Positions 1 to 8,160 of a stretch of 34,468 bases of DNA are shown in pieces; the stretch's first letter is position 1; the number at the start of each line of letters is the position of its first letter. Under the pieces are notes generated by a model. The model made no database searches and was not told the origin of the DNA. It saw nothing but the letters and a program-made list of their open reading frames with translations. A program made the translations under genes and the position numbers. This DNA is from an uncultured Rhodobiaceae bacterium (GTDB taxonomy: Bacteria > Pseudomonadota > Alphaproteobacteria > Rhizobiales > TMED25), in assembly GCA_913030915.1 (NCBI GenBank), contig CAJWEW010000015.1, positions 1 through 34,468 on the forward strand, given 5' to 3'.

Positions 1-552
1 ACAGTTGTTTCAAACAATTGCGGGATCGACGGTCATGGTTTGGGTACACTACTACAAACACGCCAAATTAAAAAAATGATCTCATCATATGTTGGTGAAA
101 ATAAAACATTCGAAGAACAGTACTTAAACGGGGATCTAGAATTAGAGTTCTCTCCTCAGGGCACATTGGCTGAGCGGTGTCGAGCGGGTGGAGCAGGCAT
201 ACCCGCTTTTTATACTAAAACTGGGGTTGGGACAGTCATTGCCGAAGGGAAAGAAACGAAAATTATAGATGGTGTTGAATACCTTATGGAAAAGGCAATT
301 AGAGGTGATTTATCTATAATAAAAGCATGGAAAGGTGATGACTCAGGGAACCTGATTTTTAGAAAGACCGCAAGAAACTTCAATCCCCCGATGGCCAAGG
401 CGGGTGATATTTGTATAGCTGAAGTTGAACAACTTGTAAAAACTGGTGATTTGGATCCTGATCATATCCATCTTCCTGGTATTTATGTAGATCGGATATT
501 TGAAGGTACCTATAATGGGAAAAAAATAGAATTTATAACCTTAAGTGAATAA
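1..552 (+). CDS. 3-oxoacid CoA-transferase subunit A (5' truncated by window edge)
   Basis: Frame stays open upstream of the ORF call to base 1 ([34 protein letters not shown]...); typical ScoA/PcaI/AtoD signature; followed by subunit B. Confidence 0.9.
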   Translation, partial: TVVSNNCGIDGHGLGTLLQTRQIKKMISSYVGENKTFEEQYLNGDLELEFSPQGTLAERCRAGGAGIPAFYTKTGVGTVIAEGKETKIIDGVEYLMEKAIRGDLSIIKAWKGDDSGNLIFRKTARNFNPPMAKAGDICIAEVEQLVKTGDLDPDHIHLPGIYVDRIFEGTYNGKKIEFITLSE

Positions 553-566
553 TAAAGGATATTATT

Positions 567-1196
567 TTGTCGTGGACTCGTGAAGAAATGTGCAATATCG
601 CTGCACAAGAATTAAAAGATGGTTACTATTGCAATCTTGGAATTGGGATGCCAACAAAGGTTGCAAATTATATACCTGAGGGTGTGAATGTAACACTGCA
701 ATCAGAGAATGGTATGCTGGGTATGGGACCATTCCCAAAACAAAAAGAGATCGATGCCGATATTATAAATGCAGGAAAGCAGACAATAACAGAGCTACCA
801 GAGACCTCGTACTTTGATAGCTCAGAGTCATTTGCTATGATCAGAGGCGGTCGCATTGACCTGTCCATTTTAGGTGCATTGCAAGTGTCTGAGGAGGGTG
901 ACCTAGCGAATTGGATGATACCAGGAAAAATGGTAAAAGGAATGGGAGGCGCAATGGATCTGGTCGCTGGCGTAAAAAAAGTACTAATTCTGATGGAGCA
1001 TAATGCTAGAGATGGACAGCCTAAACTATTAAAAAAATGCACCTTACCGCTAACTGGTAGATCGGTTGTAAATACTGTCATTACAGATCTTGGCAAATTT
1101 GACATCTTGCCAGATGGAATTCAAATCATAGAAATCGCGCCCAATGTTAGCCTCGATGAAATACGCTCGAAAACAGAGGCAACAATAATTAATTAG
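567..1196 (+). CDS. 3-oxoacid CoA-transferase subunit B
   Basis: Reads YYCNLGIGMPTKVANYIPEGVNVTLQSENGMLGMGP..., typical subunit B with the SENG active-site Glu motif; TTG start; directly follows subunit A. Confidence 0.92.
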   Translation: MSWTREEMCNIAAQELKDGYYCNLGIGMPTKVANYIPEGVNVTLQSENGMLGMGPFPKQKEIDADIINAGKQTITELPETSYFDSSESFAMIRGGRIDLSILGALQVSEEGDLANWMIPGKMVKGMGGAMDLVAGVKKVLILMEHNARDGQPKLLKKCTLPLTGRSVVNTVITDLGKFDILPDGIQIIEIAPNVSLDEIRSKTEATIIN

Positions 1197-2858
1197 TTAA
1201 TTTTCATTTTTCACTAATTCACGATTTATAAGAATTATAGGCAATAATCCAGTTGCAACAATTGTCAAAGCTGGCAATGCCGCCTCTTCAATCTGTGATA
1301 AAGATGCGTATGTGTATACATAAGTTGCCAACGTATCAAAGTTAAAAGGTCTTAGAATTAATGTTGCAGGTAATTCCTTCATTGAGTCAACAAATACTAA
1401 TAAGGCAGACATAATCAAGGCAGGTTTTATAATTGGTAACTGAATTTTGATGAGTGTAGAATACTTTGATTGACCAAGAACGCGTGAGGCAGCAGCAATA
1501 TCTGGGTTAAGCGTAGTAAAACCTGACTCGATGGTTCCATATGATATCGTAAGAAAACGTATCACGTACGCATAAACTATAGCAATCATTGTGCCTGAAA
1601 AAATTAAACCAACCGTAATATTAAAGTAATGACCCAAAGCATTCTTAATGAGACCATCAAGAGTGATGAGCGGCACAATTACACCCAGTGCGATTACAAC
1701 GCCGGGGAGGGCATATCCAAGTCTTGATATGGTGACAGATAGTCTAATTATGAGATTATTCGATGTTATGTAAGTATTAACAAGGAATACGCCCAATATA
1801 ATTGTAAGTATTGCTGCAAAGATTGACAGAAGGAGTGAATTAAAAAGTAGATCAGCATATTTAATAGCATCAACTTCTAGAATTCGCTCTAATACGAAAT
1901 CAAGCAGTACGAGAGATGGAAATAAAAATCCAATTAAAATGGGCACGGCACAAATTATTATTGCAAAAACTGACCTACCCTTGCTTAATTTTATCCTGTT
2001 TACGCTCATAAGCTTTCTATTATTTTGCGCAAATGATCTTTTCTTTCTTAGCCCTTTCTCAATTATCATAAGTAAAAACACAAATAATAACATAAAGATT
2101 GCAATTTGGGCTGCACCACCTAGGTTATTTTTTCCAAGCCATGTAATGTATACCCCGACACTGAGGGTATCCACCCCATAATACTCGAATGCTGCAAATT
2201 CATTCATTGACTCCATAATTACTAGTATTAATCCAATTATTATTGCAGGTCTTGCCATTGGTAAGGCAATATGAAAAAAACTATATATTGAAGATTTCCC
2301 CAATGTTGAGCTGACTTCAATTAATGTCATTGACTGTCTCAAAAAAGCAGCTCTCGATGTCAAATACACATAAGGGTATAGGACAAATGACATTACAAAA
2401 ATCGAACCACCAATTGAGTAAACGCTGGGAAACCAGTAGTCCCTTATTGAACCCCATCCAAAAATAAATCTCAAGTTCGTTTGAACAAAACCAGTATAGT
2501 CTAAAAGATCACCATATGCATACGCTACAATATATGCAGGCATGGCAAGAGGTATGAGACATAGCCATTCCATTGTCCTTCTCATTGGAAATTCATACAC
2601 CGTCACTATCCACGCCAAACCAACACCAATGAGTATCGTTATTATGGAAATACCAGTCAAAACTATAGATGTTGTTGTTATATAACCAGGGAGAACAGTC
2701 GATGAAAGATGAGGCCAAATATTCTTATCAGCTGAGAAAGCAATATAAAATATTGTAAGTATTGGAATAGCTATTATAGAAGCAACAAAGAGAGCTCCTA
2801 GGGTTTCTAGGAGCTCTCTTTGATAGGTAATTTTATTGATCATCGCTCTCATGAACAA
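1197..2858 (-). CDS. Iron(III) ABC transporter permease (fused two-domain FbpB/SfuB type)
   Basis: 553 aa, many TM segments in two homologous halves; EAA-like loops (SSTLGKSSIYSFFHIALPMARPAII and ASRVLGQSKYSTLIKIQLPIIKPALI); downstream of an Fe-binding protein gene. Confidence 0.88.
   Translation of the reverse strand: MFMRAMINKITYQRELLETLGALFVASIIAIPILTIFYIAFSADKNIWPHLSSTVLPGYITTTSIVLTGISIITILIGVGLAWIVTVYEFPMRRTMEWLCLIPLAMPAYIVAYAYGDLLDYTGFVQTNLRFIFGWGSIRDYWFPSVYSIGGSIFVMSFVLYPYVYLTSRAAFLRQSMTLIEVSSTLGKSSIYSFFHIALPMARPAIIIGLILVIMESMNEFAAFEYYGVDTLSVGVYITWLGKNNLGGAAQIAIFMLLFVFLLMIIEKGLRKKRSFAQNNRKLMSVNRIKLSKGRSVFAIIICAVPILIGFLFPSLVLLDFVLERILEVDAIKYADLLFNSLLLSIFAAILTIILGVFLVNTYITSNNLIIRLSVTISRLGYALPGVVIALGVIVPLITLDGLIKNALGHYFNITVGLIFSGTMIAIVYAYVIRFLTISYGTIESGFTTLNPDIAAASRVLGQSKYSTLIKIQLPIIKPALIMSALLVFVDSMKELPATLILRPFNFDTLATYVYTYASLSQIEEAALPALTIVATGLLPIILINRELVKNEN
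2786..2822. repeat. 16-bp perfect inverted repeat with 5-nt loop, inside the start of the permease ORF
   Basis: CAAAGAGAGCTCCTAG-GGTTT-CTAGGAGCTCTCTTTG read directly. Confidence 0.9.
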
Positions 2859-2911
2859 TGGTCATACCATTTTAAAATTAAATTGTCATATAATTTAATT
2901 TGGTATGCTAA

Positions 2912-3955
2912 TTATTCATCAAAGCCAACAAGATCAACCATCTCACTAGCCATTTCACGGCCGTTTGCGATAGTTATTAGATCTAATGTGTCAGCATTTA
3001 GCTCACCAAAAGATGCCACCATATCAGAAATGCCAACATTCCTTTTTAGTGGATACTCATGGTTGACACCAGCATACATTGCTTGCGCGGTATCTTGAGT
3101 TAGGAATTCAATTAATCTGATACCATTCTCAGCATTCGGTGCATGCTTGGCTAACACTGCTCCAGATAAGTTCATGTGTGTTCCACGACCATCTGCATTA
3201 GGCATGATAATCTTTGCACTAGCAGCCCATTCTTTCTGCTCAGGCTCTTTATCATTGGTTCTCATCTTAGCCATATAATAAGTATTACCTATTGATACGT
3301 CACACTCACCTGAGTAGATACCTTTTACTTGGGCTCTATCATTACCTTGAGGTGTTCTTGCAAGATTTGCTTTTAAACCTCTTAGCCAATTAATTGTCTC
3401 GATTTCACCATGATGGGCGATTAGAGATGAAAATAATGCTAGGTTGTAGGCATTTTGACCTGACCTTATGCACACTCTACCCTTCCATTTTGGACCAGCT
3501 AGCTCTTCATAAGTTATCTCATTTTCTGGCACACGATCAATCGATGCGTACACAACACGAGCTCTTGCAGTAAGACCTACCCAATGACCATCAGGGTCAC
3601 GATATTGTGGAGGAATATTTGACTCTACAATACCTGATTGGAAAGATTGTGATACACCACTGTTTACAGCGCTGCTCAAACGTCCGATATCTACTGTTAG
3701 AAGCACGTCCGCTGGGCTATTTTCTCCTTCTTGCACCATCTTATCGACAAGACCTTTTCCTGCGAATAAAACATTTACTTTTATGCCTGTTTCTTCAGTA
3801 AATCTCTCAAGCATTGGCTCAATCAGATATGGCTGTCTGTATGAATATACATTAACTTCTTCATGATTGTGTCCTAATGACCAAGACTCTGTGTAAGTTG
3901 CAGTTAAAATAAATATTGATAGTGAAAAAAGTAGAATTTTTTTCATAAACGTCAT
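2912..3955 (-). CDS. Iron(III) ABC transporter substrate-binding protein (FbpA/FutA type)
   Basis: Signal peptide MKKILLFSLSIFILTATYTES; VNVYSYRQPYLIEPMLERFTEETGIKVNVLFAGKGLVDKM...; SD AGGAG 7 nt upstream of ATG. Confidence 0.9.
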   Translation of the reverse strand: MTFMKKILLFSLSIFILTATYTESWSLGHNHEEVNVYSYRQPYLIEPMLERFTEETGIKVNVLFAGKGLVDKMVQEGENSPADVLLTVDIGRLSSAVNSGVSQSFQSGIVESNIPPQYRDPDGHWVGLTARARVVYASIDRVPENEITYEELAGPKWKGRVCIRSGQNAYNLALFSSLIAHHGEIETINWLRGLKANLARTPQGNDRAQVKGIYSGECDVSIGNTYYMAKMRTNDKEPEQKEWAASAKIIMPNADGRGTHMNLSGAVLAKHAPNAENGIRLIEFLTQDTAQAMYAGVNHEYPLKRNVGISDMVASFGELNADTLDLITIANGREMASEMVDLVGFDE

Positions 3956-3968
3956 TAATTTCTCCTAG

Positions 3969-3985
3969 TTTAGAATTATTATAAT
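3969..3985. promoter_or_regulatory. Candidate Irr (ICE-like) box upstream of the iron-binding protein gene
   Basis: TTTAGAA-TTA-TTATAAT; first half-site exact to TTTAGAA, second 5/7 to TTCTAAA; starts 13 bp upstream of the fbpA-like start codon. Confidence 0.3.
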
Positions 3986-4045
3986 TTGATGTATGAAAAA
4001 ATTTCACGCGCGAGAGATACGCGCAAACGAATATTATGTCAATAA

Positions 4046-4234
4046 CTATTTTTTATTTTTATTTGCCGTCTTAGCCGACGCAATTATTTCATTTGCAATT
4101 TCAATTGCGTCATTGGGATTAAAATCAATAGGCAGACTAATTTCTTCATTCTGAATAAATAATCTGACCATACCTTCTGTCGTTGGCCCAACTTGTAAAT
4201 CAGTTTCTTTATTGTGCTTTGAATTAATTCCCAT
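4046..4234 (-). CDS. Small conserved protein, possibly DUF6324-like
   Basis: 62 aa MGINSKHNKETDLQVGPTTEGMVRLFIQNEEISLPIDFNPNDAIEIANEIIASA; resembles from memory a short alphaproteobacterial family (MGINxxxDxxxxLQxGPTxxGMVRxYI). Confidence 0.6.
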   Translation of the reverse strand: MGINSKHNKETDLQVGPTTEGMVRLFIQNEEISLPIDFNPNDAIEIANEIIASAKTANKNKK

Positions 4235-4334
4235 CGCTTGAACTTTATGAAAAAATGATATAGTTATCTTACGTATTGATTATTATACCTCTTGTTTGAA
4301 TTATTTGGTATAAATTTTATGAGTGAAGTATTGT

Positions 4335-4411
4335 GCCGCTGTAGCTCAGCTGGTTAGAGCGCCTGATTGTGGATCAGGAGGTCCTTGGTTCGAATCCAAG
4401 CAGTGGTACCA
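4335..4411 (+). tRNA. tRNA-His (anticodon GTG), CCA encoded
   Basis: Cloverleaf readable: acceptor GCCGCTG/CAGTGGT, D-arm AGCTCAGCTGGTTAGAGC, anticodon stem-loop CTGATTGTGGATCAG, T-arm CTTGGTTCGAATCCAAG, A73, CCA. Confidence 0.95.
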
Positions 4412-4414
4412 AAT

Positions 4415-5359
4415 TCAACTCAAACTACCTGGCACACGAAAAGTTACATCTTCTTTTACTGCCTCAACCTCTTCAATATCAAGATCAAACTCCTTTTTTA
4501 ATTTTGATATAAATAACTCTACCAGAATTTCAGGTGCAGATGCACCAGAGGATATACCGATAGTGCTGCAATTCCTTATCCTATCAATGGGAAATTTACT
4601 CTCGGAGTTTATTAGCTGAGAATCCGGGCACCCAGTCTTCTTTGCTACCTCGACCAGCCTCACTGAATTAGATGAATTTCTACTTCCAATAACAAAAAAC
4701 ATATCGCATTTATCAGCAATTTGTTTTACCGCCATTTGGCGGTTTGTTGTTGCATAGCAAATATCCTCTTTTTTTGGTGAATGTATATCAGGAAATTTTT
4801 TTCTTAAGCAACCAATGATTTCACTAGTATCATCAATTGATAATGTAGTCTGTGTAATGTACGACAAATTCTTATCTGTTTTTGGATTATAATTTTCAGC
4901 ATCAGTAACACTTTGAATTAAATCAATAGCGCCATCAGGTAATTGACCCATCGTACCAATTACTTCGGGATGATTCTCATGCCCTATGAGTATTACATGC
5001 ATTCCATGTCTATATAAATTTTCTGCTTCCCTATGGACTTTAGAGACCAATGGGCATGTTGCGTCAATAAATATCATATTGAGATTACTTGCTTCTGTAA
5101 TCACAGATTTTGGTACCCCATGCGCTGAAAATATCACGGGTCTTGACTTATCATGTATTTCTTCTAATTCCTCTACAAATACAGCACCAATTTCTTTTAA
5201 GCTTTCGACAACATGCTTATTATGAACAATTTCATGCCTCACATATACAGGCGCTCCATATTTATCGAGACTTTTTTTAACGATCTCAATTGCTCTATCA
5301 ACACCAGCACAGAAACCCCTCGGGGCAGCTAAATAGATTTTAAGTTTACTATGTTCCAT
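4415..5359 (-). CDS. ispH: 4-hydroxy-3-methylbut-2-enyl diphosphate reductase (IspH/LytB)
   Basis: LAAPRGFCAGVDRAIEIV, DATCPLVSKVH, DICYATTNRQ (three conserved Fe-S cysteines). ATG at 5359 preferred over the TTG at 5380. Confidence 0.96.
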   Translation of the reverse strand: MEHSKLKIYLAAPRGFCAGVDRAIEIVKKSLDKYGAPVYVRHEIVHNKHVVESLKEIGAVFVEELEEIHDKSRPVIFSAHGVPKSVITEASNLNMIFIDATCPLVSKVHREAENLYRHGMHVILIGHENHPEVIGTMGQLPDGAIDLIQSVTDAENYNPKTDKNLSYITQTTLSIDDTSEIIGCLRKKFPDIHSPKKEDICYATTNRQMAVKQIADKCDMFFVIGSRNSSNSVRLVEVAKKTGCPDSQLINSESKFPIDRIRNCSTIGISSGASAPEILVELFISKLKKEFDLDIEEVEAVKEDVTFRVPGSLS

Positions 5360-6251
5360 TTTTTTCCAATATGTATTCAAGAATGATATGCGGGAAAGTA
5401 AGAGCTGCGAGCCCGATAAATATCACCTTATTGATACTGCTGTTAATATCATACTCACTCATAAGAAAAATAAATGCAACGACAAATATGAATGCTGTAA
5501 CTATTGTCAAAGGCAGGCTTTTACGTATGAACATTTTAATGGATTTTGAGAGATCTTTATCCAGATCTTGCATAAGAGTAATAGAGTGACGCACAGAATG
5601 TAAGAAACAAAAATATAATGTAAAAGCAAAAAGTGGATGGCAAAAATAATTCAATATGAGGATTGCGCATAAATCAATTATTAAAATTGAAGCATAAGGA
5701 TTTTTTGCAACTAATACGATTGCGATTGATGAAATGATACTAATAAAAAAAACTGAAATAATGAAATAGTAATCACTAAAGATAAATAAATCTGTATTCA
5801 TCCCAATAGTATTAAATATATTTATTGTGTCAGTATAATGAAACAACAGTGGCGCTGAAATTACAACTGATCCTTTTAAGAAAAATAAGATGTCTAGGAA
5901 GAATTTTTTAGAATGAAAAAGAAATTCTGAGTCTTCTTTGCCAAAATGATATGAGGCAACAAGTAAAAAGAGAAAGAGCAGGAAAGTTGACGACAGCAGC
6001 CAGGCACATATCACTATAATACTTACTGCCGAGTATCCCACATAAAAAGTCAACATACTTTTCAAATTAAATATTTTTAATAATTTTGCTCCCTTCATAT
6101 TATCCAAAGCGCCGTGAGATATTCCAATTGATGCAACAAGTAATAAACATACAAATAGAAACGGACTATTTCGAAAATAATCAAACGATGTCATGAATAT
6201 GCTCAGAACCAGAAAGAGTATCGAATGACGAAAATTAATCTTATTTATCAT
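5349..6251 (-). CDS. blh: Beta-carotene 15,15'-dioxygenase, Brp/Blh family (retinal synthesis)
   Basis: 300 aa polytopic membrane protein with GISHGALDN, ASYHFGKEDSEF, FCFLHSVRHSI and TFPHIILEY histidine motifs of Brp/Blh; sits after crtY. Confidence 0.92.
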   Translation of the reverse strand: MINKINFRHSILFLVLSIFMTSFDYFRNSPFLFVCLLLVASIGISHGALDNMKGAKLLKIFNLKSMLTFYVGYSAVSIIVICAWLLSSTFLLFLFLLVASYHFGKEDSEFLFHSKKFFLDILFFLKGSVVISAPLLFHYTDTINIFNTIGMNTDLFIFSDYYFIISVFFISIISSIAIVLVAKNPYASILIIDLCAILILNYFCHPLFAFTLYFCFLHSVRHSITLMQDLDKDLSKSIKMFIRKSLPLTIVTAFIFVVAFIFLMSEYDINSSINKVIFIGLAALTFPHIILEYILEKNGT

Positions 6252-7322
6252 TTATTTTCCTACTAGAGCGCTTAAAAATATATTTTTTGGCATGCGTCGG
6301 ATTACTGAAAGATCTTCTGAAAGAGTAGTCTCTTCAGAGAGGAATTTTATAATTGTATCTGTTTTGCACCCAAACATTCTATAAAAAACTTCGATCATTT
6401 CGGAGGAGTTATTGGATAAAACACGTAAAAATATATTATCCAAGTATTGATATTTCTTACTAATTGAAAAATTATTCAATTTGTTTATATATTGTATATT
6501 TTTTTGAATATAGCGAGATTGTTTTTGTATATTTGTAAATGTATATCCAGTACTAAGCCGTGTCATTCCTCCAGCTGTTCCAATTTGTATTATATTGTCA
6601 CTCCTCGTAGTCTTTGAATTAAACATCGGTATTTTACCTGTCTCTGTATAATTTATTTTATATTTCGCAATTTTTAAAATATTTTTAATATAGTCGTGAA
6701 TTTGATCACCGTAATCCAATTCACTCCTATCATTCATATTTGATATCCAAGTACTCTCAATGAGTGCTGTTTTTGACGTAAAAGGCAATACATAAAAAAA
6801 ATGGACACTGTTTTTTTGATCACAATTAAAATCCATTAATGTCAAAACCTTATCATCAAATACATCTCTCTCTACTTCAATCTCATATCCTTGGAAGTGT
6901 TGCCAAAGCCCACTTCTGTCATCTTGCTTATCACTCACACTATTGAAGATAATCGAGCAATTATTTCTGACATCTTTTTTGTTTTTGAAAAAGTTTATAT
7001 TGGTATTTTTTTTCAAAGTATTTAAGATTTTTTCATAAAATAGACCGCTATCAATACACTGATATGGATAATGTGAAGATGAATGTGATTTTGTTCCTTT
7101 TTCTGTCTTAATCTCAAATTCAGTCCAACTTTTTTTTACACAGTCATCAAAACCATGCTCAAAAGTCTTCCAAAATGACCAAGATTTATCACGTTCGTAT
7201 TTTTCTCTGGGCTCAATGATCGCCAGAGATTTACCGCTAAGCTTATTATTAACCTCAAGGCTATATGCAAGTGATAACCCTGCACATCCACCACCAACTA
7301 TAATGTAATCAAAATCTCTCAT
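6252..7322 (-). CDS. crtY: Lycopene beta-cyclase (CrtY)
   Basis: MRDFDYIIVGGGCAGLSLAYSL dinucleotide-binding motif; DKSWSFW; IQIGTAGGMTRLSTGYTFTNIQKQ typical of CrtY; operon context. Confidence 0.93.
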   Translation of the reverse strand: MRDFDYIIVGGGCAGLSLAYSLEVNNKLSGKSLAIIEPREKYERDKSWSFWKTFEHGFDDCVKKSWTEFEIKTEKGTKSHSSSHYPYQCIDSGLFYEKILNTLKKNTNINFFKNKKDVRNNCSIIFNSVSDKQDDRSGLWQHFQGYEIEVERDVFDDKVLTLMDFNCDQKNSVHFFYVLPFTSKTALIESTWISNMNDRSELDYGDQIHDYIKNILKIAKYKINYTETGKIPMFNSKTTRSDNIIQIGTAGGMTRLSTGYTFTNIQKQSRYIQKNIQYINKLNNFSISKKYQYLDNIFLRVLSNNSSEMIEVFYRMFGCKTDTIIKFLSEETTLSEDLSVIRRMPKNIFLSALVGK

Positions 7323-8160
7323 TGTAGTCTATATCTTCATTTATTAAATGATGGTATTGCACAGTAATATCTACAGATCTCTTTGCAAGAGATAACTTTA
7401 ATAGATCTAAAAGAGATATTATTGTCTCATAAAGCTTTTCAAAATTATGGACATAAATTCTTCCAGATTTTTCGTAGGTTTCAAAATCGCCACATCTTAA
7501 AACTTTATAGCCAATTCTTCTATATACCCTTCTCGCTACTAGAATTGCAAAACGCATTCTGAAAGGTATCGCCCTTATCGAGAAAAAAGCATTGTCATAA
7601 AATTTATCAGCAATACCGATTGTGTTCGTCAAATCACTAAAACTACTTTTTATGTAGAACCTATTGCTTATTTTGTCTTCAATTACATCTCTGGCGATAT
7701 TTGTCAGCTGCATTGCAATACCTAAATCGATTGCGCCAAGTAGCGCCGTCCTGTCATTTACTCTTAGTATCTTTGCCATCATCAATCCAACCGTACCAGC
7801 TACTCTATATGAATACAAAAAAATTTCTTTTTCTGACAAGAACTCCAACCTTTCAACTAAATCGGTCTTAACTCCATCAAAAAGATCAAATATTATTTTA
7901 TCCGAAATATTATACTTAATAATTAGCCTTTTCATATCTGTGATAATTTCATCATCACAATTTTTTGAATTAAAGCTATCGATAAAACTGTTTAGTTTTT
8001 GAACTTTCGCACTCAGTTGATCATCACAATCTGCAATATCATCGACGGATCTGCAGAAGTTATAGAGTGATGAGCAATCTTCATAGGTATCTTTGGGTAG
8101 GAATGTGCCGGCCCAGTTGAATGATTTTGCATAAATAGCTAAAAATTTTTTTTTGCTCAT
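7309..8160 (-). CDS. crtB: Phytoene synthase (CrtB)
   Basis: SLYNFCRSVDDIADCDD and MQLTNIARDVIEDK, the Asp-rich motifs of squalene/phytoene synthases. Confidence 0.95.
   Translation of the reverse strand: MSKKKFLAIYAKSFNWAGTFLPKDTYEDCSSLYNFCRSVDDIADCDDQLSAKVQKLNSFIDSFNSKNCDDEIITDMKRLIIKYNISDKIIFDLFDGVKTDLVERLEFLSEKEIFLYSYRVAGTVGLMMAKILRVNDRTALLGAIDLGIAMQLTNIARDVIEDKISNRFYIKSSFSDLTNTIGIADKFYDNAFFSIRAIPFRMRFAILVARRVYRRIGYKVLRCGDFETYEKSGRIYVHNFEKLYETIISLLDLLKLSLAKRSVDITVQYHHLINEDIDYNERF

Noticed and set aside
668-1105. 145-aa minus-strand ORF
   Set aside because: Fully antisense to the well-supported CoA-transferase subunit B; no recognisable domain.
4292-4314. TTGTTT / TATAAA promoter pair upstream of tRNA-His
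   Set aside because: Spacing is only 11 bp, too short for a sigma-70 promoter; AT-rich background makes chance matches common.
4323-4619. 98-aa plus-strand ORF (MKYCAAVAQLVRAPDCGSGGPWFES...)
   Set aside because: It is a translation of tRNA-His and antisense ispH; this peptide is a classic false ORF from tRNA sequence.
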